This document shows positions 9,921-17,829 of a DNA stretch of 64,000 bases, piece after piece. The notes under the pieces are model-generated. The model was given only the letters and a program-made list of their open reading frames with translations. It ran no database searches and was not told the DNA's origin. The stretch covers positions 496,001-560,000 of the forward strand of contig JBKBNU010000001.1 of the NCBI GenBank assembly GCA_046294845.1, read 5' to 3'. The stretch's first letter is position 1. Every line of letters starts with the position of its first letter. The stretch is from Micavibrio_C sp046294845 (GTDB taxonomy: Bacteria > Pseudomonadota > Alphaproteobacteria > Micavibrionales > Micavibrionaceae). Both the position numbers and the translations under genes were made by a program.

Positions 9921-10934
9921 ATGTCTGAAAGCGATCCTCAAAAAGCACTTGAATATTTGTATGCGGATTACTCATGGCCGGACGGGCCATGGCTGGCCAT
10001 CGGCTTTGATGAGCCTTTAAAATTATCAGGCTTGTCCTTGGAGGGGACTTATGTTCAGGGGCAAAAATATGCAGCTGACCGTTTGCAGGTGGCGGGGTTA
10101 TCTGTTCTGCCGGATTTGCCGGATACCGGTAGCTATAAAGTTATTTTTCTGTCTGTTCCTAAACAACATGATCAGGCCCGTTATGAAATGGCATGTGCCA
10201 TTGGGTTGCTGGCGCCGGATGGAACGTTGATAGCCACAGGCGGAAATGATGCTGGCGGCAAGCGGATGGAAAAAGATACGAAAGCTCTGGGTTGTCTGTC
10301 TGATGCCGATGTAAAATTCAAATCACGTGTTGTGATGCTGCGGGATGTGACGATGGTCAATCACGGTATCTTGAATTGCTGGCGGCAGGAAGGGGAATGG
10401 CAAGATATCGAAGAGGGTCTTTTTGTCTCACGCCCCGGGATATTCGGCTGGAATAAAATTGATACGGGTTCGGCTTTGCTTGTATCCTGCCTGCCGGATA
10501 ATCTCTTTGGTGTGGGGGCCGATTTCGGGTGTGGCTATGGCTTTCTGGCGCAACATGTGCTGAACCGTTATGCTGATGTTACAAAATTATACTGTCTTGA
10601 TGCCGATTATCAGGCAGTCGAGGCCTGCAAACGCAATACGCAAGCGATGGCGGCGAAGGCTTCTTATATCTGGGATGATCTTAACAAGGTTCCGGATATC
10701 AAGGATCTCGATTTTATTGTGATGAATCCTCCTTTCCATGAAGGGGTTAAGGCACGTACCGATCTGGGGGCGGGTTTTATCCGGAATGCCGCTGCCGTTT
10801 TAAAGAAAAAGGGTTACCTTTATATGGTTGCCAATAACCATCTTCCCTATGAGGAAGTTTTAAAGAATCATTTTAGTGCTGTAACGGAAATCGCACAGGC
10901 CTATGGTTTTAAAGTTTTGAAAGCAATCAAATGA
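9921..10934 (+). CDS. rsmC: RsmC-like 16S rRNA guanine-N2 methyltransferase
   Basis: A 337-residue protein with two halves, as in RsmC (about 340 residues), which methylates G1207 of 16S rRNA using S-adenosylmethionine. The N-terminal half (to about residue 165) resembles the degenerate domain of RsmC. The C-terminal half has motif I (GADFGCGYGFLA, about 199-210), an acidic residue after the second strand (LDADY), and the catalytic NPPF motif in 'VMNPPFHEG' at about 267-275, typical of amino-group methylation of bases in RNA. ATG 9921 is preferred; an upstream GTG in frame would add 25 residues across the terminator. The stop overlaps the following gene by 4 bp. Related RlmG-type enzymes share these motifs, so the target base is inferred. 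Confidence 0.8.
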   Translation: MSESDPQKALEYLYADYSWPDGPWLAIGFDEPLKLSGLSLEGTYVQGQKYAADRLQVAGLSVLPDLPDTGSYKVIFLSVPKQHDQARYEMACAIGLLAPDGTLIATGGNDAGGKRMEKDTKALGCLSDADVKFKSRVVMLRDVTMVNHGILNCWRQEGEWQDIEEGLFVSRPGIFGWNKIDTGSALLVSCLPDNLFGVGADFGCGYGFLAQHVLNRYADVTKLYCLDADYQAVEACKRNTQAMAAKASYIWDDLNKVPDIKDLDFIVMNPPFHEGVKARTDLGAGFIRNAAAVLKKKGYLYMVANNHLPYEEVLKNHFSAVTEIAQAYGFKVLKAIK

Positions 10935-11629
10935 TTAGTGACCGCTTTAAAAATTCTGCTGCCGATATCGAAGGCCTGCTTTGGGACCTTGATAATACGC
11001 TTTATCCGCTTACCGATGATTTTGCTGATTATTTTAACCTCAAGATAGCCGAGGTTGTTTCCGAAATGGGCGTTGATCTGCCGCTTGCAGAGATCGTGAG
11101 GTTGGCCGATCGTTCATTTAAGGAGCATGGTTATAGTGGTCGCATTTTTATCGAGCGTTTCGGTGTAGACCGTTTTGCCTTACATCATCGTATTCATGAA
11201 GTGGCCGATGAAGGCCGATTATCACGAACCGAGGGGCTGGTCGACGAAATGCATCAGGCGGCCAAACATCACGCAATTGTCACGCATGGTTCTCATGTCT
11301 GGGCGCGCAAGGTTCTGGATCATTTGTCCTTGTCATCATGGTTTCCGCATGAACGTATCCATGCCTTGGAAACATTCGAATATCACCGTAAATCGGAAAG
11401 CAGGCGTCCTTTCGAGAAAGGTCTTGCCAGTATCAATCTGGATCCAGCCAAGGCGGTGATGGTTGAGGATATGGTTCATAACCTCAAAATTCCGCGCGAG
11501 ATGGGTATGCTCACCGTTTTGGTGACGCAAGGAAAACCGCCGGCACAGGATATTCCTTCCTATGTTGATGTTGTCTGTGATGATGCGGTTGCTTTTCTGA
11601 GATTGCTCAAGCGGCAGCAGGGATTATAA
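10931..11629 (+). CDS. HAD-family pyrimidine 5'-nucleotidase
   Basis: A 232-residue HAD phosphatase of the SDT1/pyrimidine 5'-nucleotidase type. The catalytic DxD motif is in 'GLLWDLDNTLYPL' (D19 and D21), motif II in 'AIVTHGSHVW', motif III lysine in 'KSESRRPFEKGL', and the acidic motif IV in 'AVMVEDMVHNLKIP'. The family removes phosphate from UMP, CMP or related small phosphates; substrate cannot be fixed from sequence. Its ATG overlaps the stop of the rRNA methyltransferase gene (ATGA), so the two are translated as a coupled pair. It converges with the Clp-like gene with a gap of 13 bp. Confidence 0.85.
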   Translation: MISDRFKNSAADIEGLLWDLDNTLYPLTDDFADYFNLKIAEVVSEMGVDLPLAEIVRLADRSFKEHGYSGRIFIERFGVDRFALHHRIHEVADEGRLSRTEGLVDEMHQAAKHHAIVTHGSHVWARKVLDHLSLSSWFPHERIHALETFEYHRKSESRRPFEKGLASINLDPAKAVMVEDMVHNLKIPREMGMLTVLVTQGKPPAQDIPSYVDVVCDDAVAFLRLLKRQQGL

Positions 11630-11642
11630 ACCCTGCTTTTTC

Positions 11643-12527
11643 TTACAAGGCATCCTTGTGCAGGCCAACTTCCTTACTGACCATGAAATTGATTGAATTC
11701 ATGCTGAGTTCGCCGCCTGTGCCATGTTGCATCACGTGATAGGCCATCGCGCCGTCCATAACTATAATTGATTTATCGGGCTGGTTACGTTTACGCATAT
11801 GGGTTTCCGTCAGCTCGACAATGCGCTCGATCGCTTCCTGACCTACCGTAATGTTGTGATGCTTCTCGTAGCCTTTTTTCAGGTTATTGAGAATCTGTAT
11901 GGTTTCTTCGCGGTTCGGCACCTTCAGGAAAACTTTCTGGAAGCGGCGATCCATCGCGGGATCGACGGCCACGAACATACGAAATTCATCCAACGTGGTG
12001 GCACCAATCACATACAAGTCACCGACCGTCAGATAAGGTTTCAGAACTTCCGAAAGACCGCGATAGGCGCTGCCAGAGACAGTCGGCATGATAGTGTGCA
12101 TCTCGTCGATAAACATCACATAACGTGGATATTCACCAGCGAAGCGGTAGCGTTCTGCCAATCCTTTACAAAGAGGAATAAAGCGGCCTTGGAATTCTGC
12201 GGGACCTGATGTGCCTGCCGACATACTGGCCAGATCGACATCAAGAATGCGTAAATTTTTCAAAATATCCGGTACGTTACCGGCTACAACCTGTTGCGCC
12301 AGACCTGCCACGGCGGCTGTCTTACCGACACCGGCAGGGGCCAAAAGACCGACATTCTTGCGGCCTTTTTGCATCAGGATCAGAATCATCTGTTCGATTT
12401 CATCATCACGGCCTGTAATCGGGTCGAAACGACCTTCACGCGCGAGCTTCGTTACATCGCGGCAATATTTAAAGATCAGGTCTTCCAGCTCTTCATCGGA
12501 AACAAGAAAGCGTCTTTCTTCTGTCAT
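11643..12527 (-). CDS. Single-module ClpA/ClpB-like AAA+ ATPase
   Basis: A 294-residue protein that corresponds to just the first AAA+ module of ClpA/ClpB. 'AREGRFDPITGRDDEIEQMI' is the classic entry to Clp D1. Walker A is APAGVGKT (63-70), Walker B is YVMFIDEMH (136-144), sensor 1 is in IGATTLDE, and the arginine-finger region is AMDRRFQKV. It lacks the N-terminal repeat domain, the second AAA module, the IGL/F ClpP-binding loop and the usual D1 pore loop: where ClpA has a Tyr-Arg-Gly motif this protein has 'AGTSGPAEFQGRF'. It should bind and hydrolyse ATP but is unlikely to be a conventional unfoldase. A complete gene with clean ends, it is not obviously a fragment. Role unknown. Confidence 0.8.
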   Translation of the reverse strand: MTEERRFLVSDEELEDLIFKYCRDVTKLAREGRFDPITGRDDEIEQMILILMQKGRKNVGLLAPAGVGKTAAVAGLAQQVVAGNVPDILKNLRILDVDLASMSAGTSGPAEFQGRFIPLCKGLAERYRFAGEYPRYVMFIDEMHTIMPTVSGSAYRGLSEVLKPYLTVGDLYVIGATTLDEFRMFVAVDPAMDRRFQKVFLKVPNREETIQILNNLKKGYEKHHNITVGQEAIERIVELTETHMRKRNQPDKSIIVMDGAMAYHVMQHGTGGELSMNSINFMVSKEVGLHKDAL

Positions 12528-12620
12528 GGTCTCTACTTATTATGAATAATTACAGGGGTGGGCCAATCAAACGGTTTGCATATATTACGGCAGCGCTGCA
12601 GAAATCAGAAGCGCTTTTGT

Positions 12621-13523
12621 TTAATTCATCACGCTCTGTATATCGGAATCCGTATAGCCTTGCGTGTAAAGAAGAGCGGTAAAATCACTATGGACGATCT
12701 GGTTGTCGATCGTTTCCGCCACCAGCGGGCGCGGGTGATAGGCAATGCCCAATCCGGCTGTCTGCAGCATCGGAATATCGTTTGATCCATCGCCGATGGC
12801 TAGCGCCTGCACAGGGTCACAGCCAAACTGCTCGACCTTGGTTTTCAAAATTGCCTGTTTGGCATTTTTATCGAGGATCGGTTCCAGAACACGCCCCGTC
12901 AGTTTGCCGTTTTCTATTTCGAGGATGTTGCCAAAGTGATCATCGAATCCGCAGCGTGAGGCAATAGCACCAGTAAAATAGGTGAAACCTCCTGACACGA
13001 TAACTGTATGGGCGCCGCGCTTTTGCATGACTTTAATGGTTATTTCAACACCCGAAGAAATGATAGTCTGTTGCAAAACATCTTTCAGTGTTTCTTCCGG
13101 CAAGCCTTTGAGCATAGCTACGCGCATATTCAAGGCGCCCAGAAAATCGATAGTACCGTTCATTGTGCCGCGGGTGATTTCTGCAACCTGCTCACCGACG
13201 CCGGCGCGGACTGCCAACTCATCGAGCGTCTCCGATGTGACAACGGTTGAATCCATATCGGCAAACAGGAATGTTTTTTTCCTGTTCTCGGCAGCACTGG
13301 CCAGAACATCAATCCGGTCTTCCTCCAAGCCTCGTCTAATCGCCTGCATCTGCATGAAATGCGGGCGGGTCGCCACAGGCAGTTCGGCTGCATGATGTGG
13401 TGAAAGCCAGTTAGCAATACCGGCAGGGGCAATACCTTGAGAATCCAGATATTTCTGAACACGGGCCAAATGGCCGGGGGTGAGCTGCTTTTCAGAAGCG
13501 ACAAGGGTGAGAAAAAAACTCAT
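12621..13523 (-). CDS. serB: Phosphoserine phosphatase SerB
   Basis: A 300-residue SerB that hydrolyses O-phospho-L-serine to serine, the last step of the phosphorylated pathway. The nucleophile motif is 'LFADMDSTVVTSETLDELA' (D89, D91), typical of SerB rather than general HAD phosphatases. The conserved 'GEQVAEITRGTMNG', 'VIVSGGFTYF' and 'AIGDGSNDIPML' motifs follow in order. The N-terminal about 80 residues form the small regulatory-type domain often found in proteobacterial SerB. It is divergent from serC-serA, so all three serine genes share one control region of about 140 bp. Confidence 0.95.
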   Translation of the reverse strand: MSFFLTLVASEKQLTPGHLARVQKYLDSQGIAPAGIANWLSPHHAAELPVATRPHFMQMQAIRRGLEEDRIDVLASAAENRKKTFLFADMDSTVVTSETLDELAVRAGVGEQVAEITRGTMNGTIDFLGALNMRVAMLKGLPEETLKDVLQQTIISSGVEITIKVMQKRGAHTVIVSGGFTYFTGAIASRCGFDDHFGNILEIENGKLTGRVLEPILDKNAKQAILKTKVEQFGCDPVQALAIGDGSNDIPMLQTAGLGIAYHPRPLVAETIDNQIVHSDFTALLYTQGYTDSDIQSVMN

Positions 13524-13613
13524 TTGTGAAAACTCACTATAATAAATGCCTGCTGAAATGATTGAACCACTGGACAGTCTGACAGAAAAATTCTAATCGT
13601 GGAATGGTATTGT

Positions 13614-13662
13614 GCTGTGCAAAAACAGCCGCCAATGCTGCCATGAAAAGGATTTTACACCT
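13614..13662 (+). promoter_or_regulatory. Leader of serC: possible serC-motif RNA with a 7-codon overlapping ORF
   Basis: A small hairpin (GCTGT at 13614-13618 with ACAGC at 13625-13629, 6-nt loop) lies just ahead of the serC ribosome site AAAAGGA. The serC RNA motif is a described leader upstream of alphaproteobacterial serC-serA operons; the position and gene order match, but I cannot align it to the family model here. A 7-codon ORF, ATG 13643 to TGA 13666, overlaps the serC start. Confidence 0.35.
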
Positions 13663-14832
13663 ATGACCCAGCCCGCTACCCGTCCGCAGAACCCGTGTTT
13701 TTCTTCTGGCCCCTGTGCCAAGCGTCCCGGCTGGTCATTATCTAATATGGAAAGCGCGTTTTTGGGGCGTTCCCATCGTGCCGCAGGCGGTAAGGAAAAG
13801 CTGAAAGCTGTGATCGAAACCCATCGCGAGATTTTGGGTATTCCGGCTGACTATAAAATTGCGATTGTTCCGGCCTCTGATACGGGGGCTATTGAAATGG
13901 CCTTGTGGTCGATGCTGGGCGCACGCGGTGTCGATGTGATGGCGTGGGATGTCTTTGGTAATGAATGGCTGAAAGATATTACCGGCCAGCTCAAAATCGA
14001 AGATGTGCGCTCCTTTACGGCTCCGTTCGGTAAATTGCCCGATCTGGCACAGATCGATACCGACCGTGATGTTGTCTTTACATGGAACGGGACAACGGCG
14101 GGTGTGGTCCTGCCGCATACCGACTGGATCAAGGCTGATCGCAAGGGCCTGACTTTCTGCGATGCGACATCTGCTGTTTTTGCCTATGACTTGCCTTGGG
14201 ACTTGCTCGATGTGACAACATGGTCATGGCAAAAAGTTCTGGGTGGTGAAGCGGCTCATGGCATGATCGTTCTTTCGCCGCGCGCGGTTGAGCGTCTGGA
14301 AAGCTTCAAGCCCGATCGTCCGCTGCCTAAAATTTTCCGCATGACCAGCGGCGGTAAATTAATCAAAGGCCTGTTTGAGGGGGAAACCATCAATACGCCT
14401 TCAATGCTGGCGGTTGAGGACTGCCTTGATGCCCTTTCATGGGTACAATCGATGGGTGGTCTGAAGGCAACCATCCAGCGCTCGCGTGACAACTTTGCTG
14501 CTCTTTCAGAGTGGGTTTCTAAAACATCGTGGATTGAATTCCTGCCGGCGGAAGCATCGATTTGTTCGCGTACGGCACCGTGCCTGAAGATTACGGATTC
14601 GTATGTTGCCGGTCTTTCGGAAGATGATCAGGCTGCTTTTGTCAAAACCATGACCAGGATTCTTGAAAAAGAAGGGATCGCCTATGATATCGCGGGTCAC
14701 CGCGATGCCCCTGCGGGCTTGCGTATCTGGATTGGTGCTACTGTGGAAGCAAGTGATGTGAAGGCTCTGATGCCGTGGCTTGATTGGGCCTTCGCTAAAG
14801 CCAAGGTCGAAGCCGAACAAAAAGCAGCCTGA
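13663..14832 (+). CDS. serC: Phosphoserine aminotransferase SerC
   Basis: A 389-residue PLP-dependent enzyme that converts 3-phosphohydroxypyruvate and glutamate to phosphoserine and 2-oxoglutarate. The alphaproteobacterial-type N-terminus 'NPCFSSGPCAKRPGW' is present, followed by 'FLGRSHRAAGGKEKL', the pocket motif 'VPASDTGAIEMALW' and the PLP-binding lysine K191 in 'TWSWQKVLGGEAAHG'. This long variant is typical of Alphaproteobacteria, unlike the roughly 360-residue enterobacterial enzyme. ATG 13663 follows an AAAAGGA site; the in-frame TTG/GTG starts upstream would add residues without similarity. serA follows after 39 bp on the same strand, so they form an operon. Confidence 0.95.
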   Translation: MTQPATRPQNPCFSSGPCAKRPGWSLSNMESAFLGRSHRAAGGKEKLKAVIETHREILGIPADYKIAIVPASDTGAIEMALWSMLGARGVDVMAWDVFGNEWLKDITGQLKIEDVRSFTAPFGKLPDLAQIDTDRDVVFTWNGTTAGVVLPHTDWIKADRKGLTFCDATSAVFAYDLPWDLLDVTTWSWQKVLGGEAAHGMIVLSPRAVERLESFKPDRPLPKIFRMTSGGKLIKGLFEGETINTPSMLAVEDCLDALSWVQSMGGLKATIQRSRDNFAALSEWVSKTSWIEFLPAEASICSRTAPCLKITDSYVAGLSEDDQAAFVKTMTRILEKEGIAYDIAGHRDAPAGLRIWIGATVEASDVKALMPWLDWAFAKAKVEAEQKAA

Positions 14833-14871
14833 TTTTAAAAATTGAAAGATAACGATATAGAGGATTTGGAA

Positions 14872-16464
14872 ATGACACAGAATGTACCCCGCGTATTGAT
14901 TGCCGATAAGATGGACAAGCTGGCGGCTGAAATCTTCCAGAACAACGGGATAGCGGTTGATGTAAAGCCGGGCTTAAGCAACGAAGAATTGATCGAGATT
15001 GTCAAGGATTATGACGGCGTGGCTGTGCGCTCTGCGACCAAAATCAAGGCCGATGTAATCAAGGCCGGTATGCCGCGCCTGAAAGTGATTGGCCGTGCCG
15101 GTATTGGTGTTGATACGATTGATGTGCCAGCGGCGACCGAGGCCGGTGTTGTTGTGATGAATACGCCCTTTGGGAACTCGATCACCACGGCTGAACACGC
15201 GATTGCCATGATGTTTGCCGTAGCACGTCAAATCCCGCAGGCCAGCGAATCAACCCATGCCGGTAAATGGGAGAAATCCAGATTTATGGGTACAGAACTT
15301 TACGGTAAAACCTTGGGTGTTGTCGGTTGCGGCAATATCGGTTCGATCGTTGCCAATCGGGCGCTGGGTCTGCAGATGAAGGTTATTGCCTTCGACCCGT
15401 TCCTGACCGAAGACCGTGCCCGCGAACTGGGCGTTGAAAAAGGGGAATTGGCGGATGTTTTCAAACGCGCTGATTTTATTACCCTTCATACCCCGCTTAC
15501 CGATTCAACCCGTAATATTATTGGTGCCGCCGCTTTAGCCAGCATGAAAAAGGGTGTGCGGATTATCAACTGTGCCCGTGGTGGCCTGATTGATGAGGCG
15601 GCCTTGAAAGATGCCCTTGATAGTGGCCATGTCGCGGGCGCGGCCCTTGATGTCTTTGAAGAAGAGCCTGCGACCAGTAATGCCCTGTTTGGTCATCCAA
15701 ATGTTGTGTGCACACCTCATCTGGGTGCATCGACCAGCGAAGCGCAGGTAAATGTTGCCATTCAGGTGGCGGAACAAATGTCTGATTTCCTGCTGAATGG
15801 CGCCGTAGCTAATGCCGTCAATATGCCGTCGATTACAGCAGAAGAAGCCCCGCGCCTTCGGCCTTATATGAAGCTGATCGAACAATTGGGCAGTTTCTGC
15901 GGCCAGATCACGGAACATGCCATCACCAAAATTGAAATTGAATATCACGGATCTGCTGCTTCCGTGAATACGCGCCCGCTGACAGCTTTGGCATTGGCCA
16001 GCATCTTGCGCTGCCTGTTTGATGGTGTGAATATGGTGAACGCGCCGCAGGCAGCAAAAAATCGCGGGATCGCCGTATCGGAAACCCGTGTGCAGGAAGC
16101 GGTGGAGCTGCCGGCGGCGATCAAGCTGACCGTGATTACAGAAGCACGCACCCGATCAATTACCGGTACCTTGTTCGCCGGTAAAGAGCCACGCGTAGTC
16201 GATATTGAAGGAGTGCCCATCGAGGCAGCACTTTCCCCGCATATGTTGTTTATTCGTAACGAAGATAAGCCCGGCATGATTGGCGGGTTGGGTACGCTGC
16301 TTTCAGAGGCTGGCCAGAATATTGCCGATTTCCGTCTGGGGCGTATTGCCAGTGGTGGCAGTGCTGTAGCGCTGGTTGCCTTGGATGCGGCAGTCGATGA
16401 CAGGCTGTTCGATAAGATAAAGGCCTTGCCGCAGATCAAGCAGGTGGTCCGGCTTCAATTCTAG
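14872..16464 (+). CDS. serA: D-3-phosphoglycerate dehydrogenase SerA (long form)
   Basis: A 530-residue NAD-dependent dehydrogenase that oxidises 3-phosphoglycerate to 3-phosphohydroxypyruvate, the entry into serine synthesis. The order is substrate-binding half, Rossmann domain (GKTLGVVGCGNIGSIVA), catalytic His in 'CTPHLGASTSEAQ', then an intervening ASB-type domain (about residues 320-450) and a C-terminal ACT domain (FIRNEDKPGMIGGLGTLL). The long form with ASB and ACT domains is of the type often regulated by serine. ATG 14872 is preferred over in-frame TTG 14842 because GAGG lies 8 bases before it. It ends 12 bp from the convergent Hpt-like gene; no terminator was seen in between. Confidence 0.95.
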   Translation: MTQNVPRVLIADKMDKLAAEIFQNNGIAVDVKPGLSNEELIEIVKDYDGVAVRSATKIKADVIKAGMPRLKVIGRAGIGVDTIDVPAATEAGVVVMNTPFGNSITTAEHAIAMMFAVARQIPQASESTHAGKWEKSRFMGTELYGKTLGVVGCGNIGSIVANRALGLQMKVIAFDPFLTEDRARELGVEKGELADVFKRADFITLHTPLTDSTRNIIGAAALASMKKGVRIINCARGGLIDEAALKDALDSGHVAGAALDVFEEEPATSNALFGHPNVVCTPHLGASTSEAQVNVAIQVAEQMSDFLLNGAVANAVNMPSITAEEAPRLRPYMKLIEQLGSFCGQITEHAITKIEIEYHGSAASVNTRPLTALALASILRCLFDGVNMVNAPQAAKNRGIAVSETRVQEAVELPAAIKLTVITEARTRSITGTLFAGKEPRVVDIEGVPIEAALSPHMLFIRNEDKPGMIGGLGTLLSEAGQNIADFRLGRIASGGSAVALVALDAAVDDRLFDKIKALPQIKQVVRLQF

Positions 16465-16476
16465 AAAATATTGGTA

Positions 16477-17004
16477 TTAGCCATCAACAAAGATGACCTC
16501 ACCTTGTCCCGAAGCGTGAGGTTTCTTTTTGTTGTAGTAACGGTTACAGGCATCACGCAGTTCAGTAACCAGCTGGGTGCCGTAATCACCGCCATCACCC
16601 TTCATCCCGCTGGAAACAATGATGCGCAGTGTTTTGGCATGTGCTTCGATGATTGTATGGGCGTCTTTGTCCCATGTGTTCAGTGTCTCAAGGAAATTAA
16701 GAACAATACCTGCAAGCGACCCCACCAGAGTATAATTAAACATACCGGCATTGCCTTTGATCTGCATAATGGCCGCTATAACAGGCTGGAGAGATGTCTT
16801 TAATTCTGATGGATTGCTTTTGACCTGACTTAAGGCCAGATCGAGCTGATCGAGAAATTCGTTTGCCATAGGCGCAAAGTCGGTTGCATCTTTCTCGATA
16901 ACCTTTTGTGAAAGAGCGACTTTCTTTTCGTCAACTTCGCCTGTGCCGACTTTAGCCTGCAGCAGACGATTGGCCTTTATAATATTGACATCTTTTTCAT
17001 ACAT
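16477..17004 (-). CDS. Conserved helical protein with Hpt-like core lacking the histidine
   Basis: A 175-residue, mainly alpha-helical protein that I cannot assign to a named family. Residues 79-91 read IMQIKGNAGMFNY, closely resembling the Hpt phosphotransfer motif (AHxLKGxAGxFG), but Met/Gln stand where the phosphoacceptor His would be. The following 'VGSLAGIVLNFLETL' matches the next Hpt helix. It lies 62 bp downstream of a CheY-like response regulator on the same strand, which suggests that the two act together, for example as a binding partner or phosphatase (inference). ATG 17004 is chosen; an upstream in-frame start would add 17 hydrophobic residues not typical for the protein. Confidence 0.65.
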   Translation of the reverse strand: MYEKDVNIIKANRLLQAKVGTGEVDEKKVALSQKVIEKDATDFAPMANEFLDQLDLALSQVKSNPSELKTSLQPVIAAIMQIKGNAGMFNYTLVGSLAGIVLNFLETLNTWDKDAHTIIEAHAKTLRIIVSSGMKGDGGDYGTQLVTELRDACNRYYNKKKPHASGQGEVIFVDG

Positions 17005-17066
17005 AACAGATTCTATAATAACTCGGATAAAATAAAGGTCTTTGATAAATATCAATCAGGCTGCAC

Positions 17067-17582
17067 TTAACCGGTCTTCTCCTGACCATTTTTTCCATCT
17101 TCATTACGGCGGTACGGACCGGCAAATCCGGGTGTATTGCGTCGTCGTCTATCCGGACCGAAATAGGTTTTGCAATCGATAAAATCGCGCGGCTTGTTAA
17201 TGACATAGGCGATACGCTTGGCAAGATCATTAGCCGAGAAAGGTTTTACCAGAAATTCAGTGACGCCGACATCGCGGGCTTCCGATACGCGGTTCAGCGC
17301 GCTATAGCCTGTGACCAAAATGATGGGAACCATCCGGTTGGGTGACAGGGCATTTGTTCTGATTTCATGTGTCAGCTCAATTCCTGACATCGGGGACATG
17401 TGCCAATCGGCAATTACGATGTCTGGATTCTCTTTGCGGAACATTTCAAATCCGCGCTCGCCATTTTCCGCAGAGTAAATTCGGCCTACCCCCAGAGTCT
17501 CGAGTACCGATGTGATCAGCTTCCGCATGGGCGCTGTATCTTCCACAACCAGAACCGATAATTTTTTAAAGTCGAAAGGCAT
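17067..17582 (-). CDS. CheY-like response regulator with basic C-terminal tail
   Basis: A 171-residue protein with one receiver domain (residues about 8-130) and no DNA-binding domain. Key receiver residues are the acidic pair E14/D15, the phosphoacceptor D59 in 'VIADWHMSPMSG', the conserved threonine in 'ILVTGYSALN' and the lysine in 'EFLVKPFSANDLAKR'. The C-terminal tail contains 'YFGPDRRRR' and further Arg/Gly-rich sequence, a pattern found in many stand-alone response regulators of Rhodospirillales-type bacteria. Output is probably by protein contact, since no effector domain exists. It precedes the Hpt-like gene on the same strand. Confidence 0.88.
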   Translation of the reverse strand: MPFDFKKLSVLVVEDTAPMRKLITSVLETLGVGRIYSAENGERGFEMFRKENPDIVIADWHMSPMSGIELTHEIRTNALSPNRMVPIILVTGYSALNRVSEARDVGVTEFLVKPFSANDLAKRIAYVINKPRDFIDCKTYFGPDRRRRNTPGFAGPYRRNEDGKNGQEKTG

Positions 17583-17829
17583 GCTGGACGAAGTCTCTTA
17601 AAATAGTATTTCAAAGGCGCAGCCAACCTTTGGGGGATGGCGAGTGCCCCCTAGTTAATCCGAAAAATCCTGACAGATCAAAGCTTATTTGGGCTGTACT
17701 ACTCTATTATGTCATTTTAAAGGATTCAATCCCTTCTTGCCAAGTTTGGCTCTTACGTTAGTGTAGGGCTTCAGAATCTCCATAAAGGCTGCCTATAGAG
17801 CTGTATGTAGTGAACTAAAGGAATGGGCT

